DNA of 8,000 bases from the NCBI GenBank assembly GCA_002338605.1, contig DDIP01000132.1, forward strand, positions 1-8,000. Direction: 5' to 3'. The notes beneath the pieces are model-generated. The model searched no databases and had not been told where the DNA came from. It was given only the letters and a program-made list of their open reading frames with translations. The DNA comes from Proteobacteria bacterium UBA1847 (GTDB lineage Bacteria > Pseudomonadota > Gammaproteobacteria > Steroidobacterales > Woeseiaceae). The translations under genes and the position numbers were made by a program. Position 1 is the first letter of the stretch, and every line of letters begins with the position of its first letter. Below, one piece after another: positions 6,013 to 8,000 of the stretch.

Positions 6013-7374
6013 ATGTTTGAAAATCTTAGTGGCCGACTGTCGGATGCCGCCCGAAATTTGACCGGTAAGGGCCGACTTACTGAAGCCAATATCAAGGATA
6101 CTCTGCGCGAGGTTCGGCTGGCACTGCTGGAAGCTGACGTTGCGTTGCCCGTCGTCAAAACGTTCATAGAGAGGATCCGTGAACGTGCGCTTGGCGAAGA
6201 AGTTGGCAAGAGTCTGACGCCCGGCCAGGCGCTCGTCAAAATAATCCACGCGGAACTTGTCAGCATTCTTGGCAGCGAATCCGCACCGCTGAATTTCCGA
6301 GCGCAGCCACCCGTTATCATCCTGCTCGCTGGTTTACAGGGTGCTGGCAAGACGACAACCGCGGCGAAGCTTGCCAAGCGACTGATCGAACGTGACAAGA
6401 AAAAGGTCATGCTAGTGAGTGTCGATGTTCACCGGCCAGCGGCGATCCTGCAACTGCAAACGCTGGCAGGTGAAGTCGGCGCTTTGCATTGCGGCAGTGA
6501 CGCCAGCGAGAACCCGGTCAATATTGTCGATCGCGCACTCGAAGAGGCGCAACGCTCGTTTGCCGATGTGTTGATTGTCGATACCGCCGGTCGCCTGCAC
6601 GTTGATGCCGACATGATGCAGGAAGTCGTCGCTGTACATGCCCGGGCGAAACCCCATGAAACCCTGTTTGTCATCGACAGCATGGCGGGCCAGGATGCTG
6701 TCAACGCAGCGAGCGCATTTAACGACAGTCTGGCGCTGACAGGGGTTGTAATAACCAAGGCGGATGGTGACGCGAAAGGCGGTGTTGCATTGTCTGTTCG
6801 GGAGGTAACCGGCAAGCCTATTCGTTTCATGGGTGTCGGCGAAAAACTGGACGCGCTCGAGGCATTTCACCCGGATCGTATGGCGTCCCGTATTCTTGGT
6901 ATGGGCGACGTACTAAGCCTTGTCGAAGAAATCGAACAAAAGGTCGGCAAGGACAAGTCAGAGAAGCTGGCGAAGAAACTGAAGAAAGGCCGGGGCTTTG
7001 ATTTGTCGGACTTGCGCGATCAGCTCGAACAAATGGTCAGCATGGGCGGTCTGGCGTCGATGCTCGAAAAGTTGCCTCTCCCGGGCAAGGTGAACAAGGC
7101 AGCAATCCAGGAAGTCGGCAACGAAATGAAGATCAGGCGCCAGATCGCGATTATCAATTCGATGACGCCGGGGGAGCGCCGCTTCCCGAAAATCATCAAC
7201 GGGTCGCGAAAAAAGCGCATTGCACGGGGCGCCGGGCAGCAAATCCAGGACGTCAATCGCCTCCTGAAGCAGCATTTGCAGATGGAAAAGATGATGAAAA
7301 AAATGTCCAGGGGCGGCATGAAGAAGATGATGCGGGGCATGCCGGGTGGCGGACTGCCACCTGGTTTCGGCTAG
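6013..7374 (+). CDS. ffh: Signal recognition particle GTPase Ffh (SRP54)
   Basis: Ffh binds 4.5S RNA and the signal sequences of nascent membrane proteins, then docks with FtsY at the inner membrane. The 453 residues match the E. coli length. The N domain (about 1-95) contains RGRLTE-like KGRLTEANIKDTLREVR and ALLEADVALPVV. The G domain has GLQGAGKTTT at 107-116 (P-loop), DVHRPAA at 138-144, DTAGR at 190-194, TKAD at 248-251 and GVGEK at 274-278. The M domain (about 329-453) has the RNA-binding INSMTPGERR and GSRKKRIARGAG, then a methionine-rich tail (MEKMMKKMSRGGMKKMM) for signal-sequence binding, ending PPGFG. E. coli has DVYRPAA where this has DVHRPAA, a mild change. The ATG at 6013 aligns with the family start, though no clear Shine-Dalgarno precedes it; with 9 nt from the upstream stop, translation may be coupled to the phosphodiesterase gene. 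Confidence 0.98.
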   Translation: MFENLSGRLSDAARNLTGKGRLTEANIKDTLREVRLALLEADVALPVVKTFIERIRERALGEEVGKSLTPGQALVKIIHAELVSILGSESAPLNFRAQPPVIILLAGLQGAGKTTTAAKLAKRLIERDKKKVMLVSVDVHRPAAILQLQTLAGEVGALHCGSDASENPVNIVDRALEEAQRSFADVLIVDTAGRLHVDADMMQEVVAVHARAKPHETLFVIDSMAGQDAVNAASAFNDSLALTGVVITKADGDAKGGVALSVREVTGKPIRFMGVGEKLDALEAFHPDRMASRILGMGDVLSLVEEIEQKVGKDKSEKLAKKLKKGRGFDLSDLRDQLEQMVSMGGLASMLEKLPLPGKVNKAAIQEVGNEMKIRRQIAIINSMTPGERRFPKIINGSRKKRIARGAGQQIQDVNRLLKQHLQMEKMMKKMSRGGMKKMMRGMPGGGLPPGFG

Positions 7375-7476
7375 AAATCGGGCGAGTTTTGGGGCGAATC
7401 GACGGATTTACCGGCGATGCTCCGAACCTTTCTTGTAACATTCGGAAAAACTTAAGGATTTTCGCCCTTCAAACGC

Positions 7477-7504
7477 TTCACATTTACCTCAAAACCCGTA
7501 CAAT
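7477..7504 (+). promoter_or_regulatory. Sigma-70-type promoter of the rpsP-rimM operon
   Basis: TTCACA at 7477-7482 and TACAAT at 7499-7504 each match the consensus at five of six bases, with a 16-bp spacer. The bases after the -10 box (GCGCCGT, 7505-7511) are GC-rich, as in the discriminators of stringently controlled ribosomal promoters. A/T-rich blocks (AAAAACTTAAGG and ATTTT, about 7446-7462) upstream might act as an UP element. Transcription should start near 7511, giving a leader of roughly 62 nt. Confidence 0.65.
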
Positions 7505-7513
7505 GCGCCGTCT

Positions 7514-7547
7514 ACTCGGGCCCGCTCGAGTCAAGGCATGTCTGCCT
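7514..7547 (+). promoter_or_regulatory. Two-hairpin 5' leader of rpsP mRNA
   Basis: The first stem pairs 7514-7520 with 7525-7531 (ACTCGGG against CTCGAGT, one G-U pair), with a four-base CCCG loop. It begins within a few bases of the predicted transcript start. The second pairs AGGCA (7534-7538) with TGCCT (7543-7547) around a TGTC loop and is followed by the U-rich CTCTTTGATTTTT. A stability element, an attenuator or a binding site for a ribosomal protein are all possible; none is shown by sequence alone. Confidence 0.45.
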
Positions 7548-7573
7548 CTCTTTGATTTTTATACGGAAATGTA

Positions 7574-7831
7574 ATGGTTAGTATTCGACTTTCGCGCTCG
7601 GGCGCGAAAAAACGGCCCTTTTATCACCTGGTGGTCACCGATTCTCGCAATCGCCGTGACGGCCGGTATATCGAACGTCTTGGTTTCTTCAACCCTGTCG
7701 GTCAGGATCACGAAGAGAACCTTCGTATCGATCTTGAGCGCGTTGATTACTGGGTTGGCCAGGGTGCGCAACCGTCTGAGCGGGTTGCCTCCCTGCTGAA
7801 GAAACATCGCAAGGCGGCCGCCAGCAGTTAG
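7574..7831 (+). CDS. rpsP: 30S ribosomal protein S16
   Basis: This is an 85-residue basic protein, close to the 82 of E. coli S16, and the S16 signature is complete. It opens [20 protein letters not shown], continues with [21 protein letters not shown] (about 21-41) and ends in the helical [19 protein letters not shown] (about 60-78). S16 is an early-binding protein of the 30S subunit body. The ATG at 7574 follows ACGGAA by about six bases, a modest ribosome-binding site. The ATG overlaps the TAA of an upstream frame (ATGTAATG, 7569-7576). The rimM start lies 4 nt after the stop codon, as expected for the rpsP-rimM-trmD-rplS operon. Confidence 0.98.
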   Translation: MVSIRLSRSGAKKRPFYHLVVTDSRNRRDGRYIERLGFFNPVGQDHEENLRIDLERVDYWVGQGAQPSERVASLLKKHRKAAASS

Positions 7832-7835
7832 ATCG

Positions 7836-8000
7836 TTGGCGCTTGAGCCGCTTGTTCTGGGGCGTGTGGTTGGCGCGTTCGGAGTTCGGGGTTGGGTCAA
7901 GGTGTATTCATACACCGATCCGCGTGAAGCGTTACTGAATTACAAGGGATTAATGCTTGGTCGAAATGGCGGTTGGCAATCCGCCGAAGTCGTTGCCGGG
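7836..8000 (+). CDS. rimM: Ribosome maturation factor RimM, N-terminal part
   Basis: RimM binds S19 and helps mature the head of the 30S subunit. Fifty-five codons are present before the window ends. They show the conserved N-terminal pattern LVLGRVVGAFGVRGWVKVYS (residues 6-25), then YTDPREALLNYKGLML, the start of the first beta-barrel domain. The start must be the TTG at 7836-7838: it is the only usual start codon between an in-frame TGA upstream (in the last rpsP codons) and the conserved GRVVGAFG block. No Shine-Dalgarno sequence is evident, and the gap from the rpsP stop is only 4 nt, so translation is probably coupled to rpsP. The position directly after rpsP supports the call. Confidence 0.95.
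   Translation, partial: MALEPLVLGRVVGAFGVRGWVKVYSYTDPREALLNYKGLMLGRNGGWQSAEVVAG

Larger units (their letters stand above)
7375..7573 (+). other. Intergenic region between ffh and rpsP
   Basis: No gene is convincing in these 199 bases. No classical hairpin plus T-run follows ffh, so read-through into rpsP is possible. An inverted repeat TCCGAA (7421-7426) / TTCGGA (7441-7446) is followed by A residues on the plus strand and is not a terminator. The right half holds the rpsP promoter and leader hairpins listed separately. Confidence 0.7.

Noticed and set aside
5746..6249. A 167-codon minus-strand frame across the phosphodiesterase-ffh junction
   Set aside because: It is antisense to two clearly identified genes and its translation is low-complexity shadow sequence without domains.
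7421..7446. TCCGAA/TTCGGA inverted repeat as the ffh terminator
   Set aside because: The arm is followed by A residues rather than T on the plus strand, the loop is 14 bases and the stem has only six pairs.
7389..7574. A 61-codon plus-strand frame before rpsP
   Set aside because: The rpsP promoter lies within it, the translation matches nothing I recognise and there is no ribosome-binding site; only its terminal ATGTAATG was kept as an observation.
1..8000. Mobile element, prophage, CRISPR, toxin-antitoxin or defence system
   Set aside because: No transposase, integrase, regular repeat array, tRNA-linked att site or recognisable defence gene is present; every large frame is accounted for by housekeeping or signalling genes.

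Overview
The window looks like core chromosome of a gammaproteobacterium of moderate to fairly high GC. The evidence is the close match, recalled from memory, of RadA, CorB, YpjD, Ffh, S16 and RimM to their E. coli relatives, and the gene order corB-ypjD / ffh / rpsP-rimM, which resembles the E. coli ffh region. The exact lineage cannot be told from the sequence alone. There are no tRNA or rRNA genes, no insertion sequence and no CRISPR array. Coding density is high and the genes have similar base composition, so nothing points to recent transfer.

Layout, left to right. (1) 1-1373, minus strand: the N-terminal 457 residues of a membrane-bound Ser/Thr protein kinase with a CHASE2-type extracytoplasmic sensor; its catalytic core runs off the left edge. 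(2) 1374-1661: a divergent intergenic region with an AT-rich island. (3) 1662-2996, plus strand: radA, a recombination and repair ATPase. (4) 2993-4279, minus strand: corB (CNNM/CorC-type membrane protein with CBS domains), overlapping the end of radA by 4 bp. (5) 4354-5157, minus strand: ypjD (CcsA-like inner membrane protein), upstream of corB and probably co-transcribed with it. The 74-nt gap between them can fold so that the strong ribosome-binding site of corB is paired. (6) 5158-5235: a short divergent region. (7) 5236-6003, plus strand: a class II 3',5'-cyclic-nucleotide phosphodiesterase-like metallo-beta-lactamase-fold protein. (8) 6013-7374: ffh, the SRP GTPase, only 9 nt downstream. 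(9) 7375-7573: an intergenic region with a good sigma-70-type promoter and a structured leader. (10) 7574-7831: rpsP. (11) 7836 to the right edge: the first 55 codons of rimM, which starts with TTG.

Functional themes are protein export and ribosome biogenesis (ffh, rpsP, rimM), a paired membrane-protein unit (ypjD-corB, by family knowledge linked to Mg2+/Co2+ handling and cytochrome-assembly-like membrane proteins), signalling (CHASE2 kinase; cyclic-nucleotide phosphodiesterase) and DNA repair (radA). I found no convincing undescribed multi-gene system. The points most worth a second look are the nested inverted repeats over the corB ribosome-binding site, the structured rpsP leader, the phosphodiesterase gene sharing a unit with ffh, and the CHASE2 kinase.
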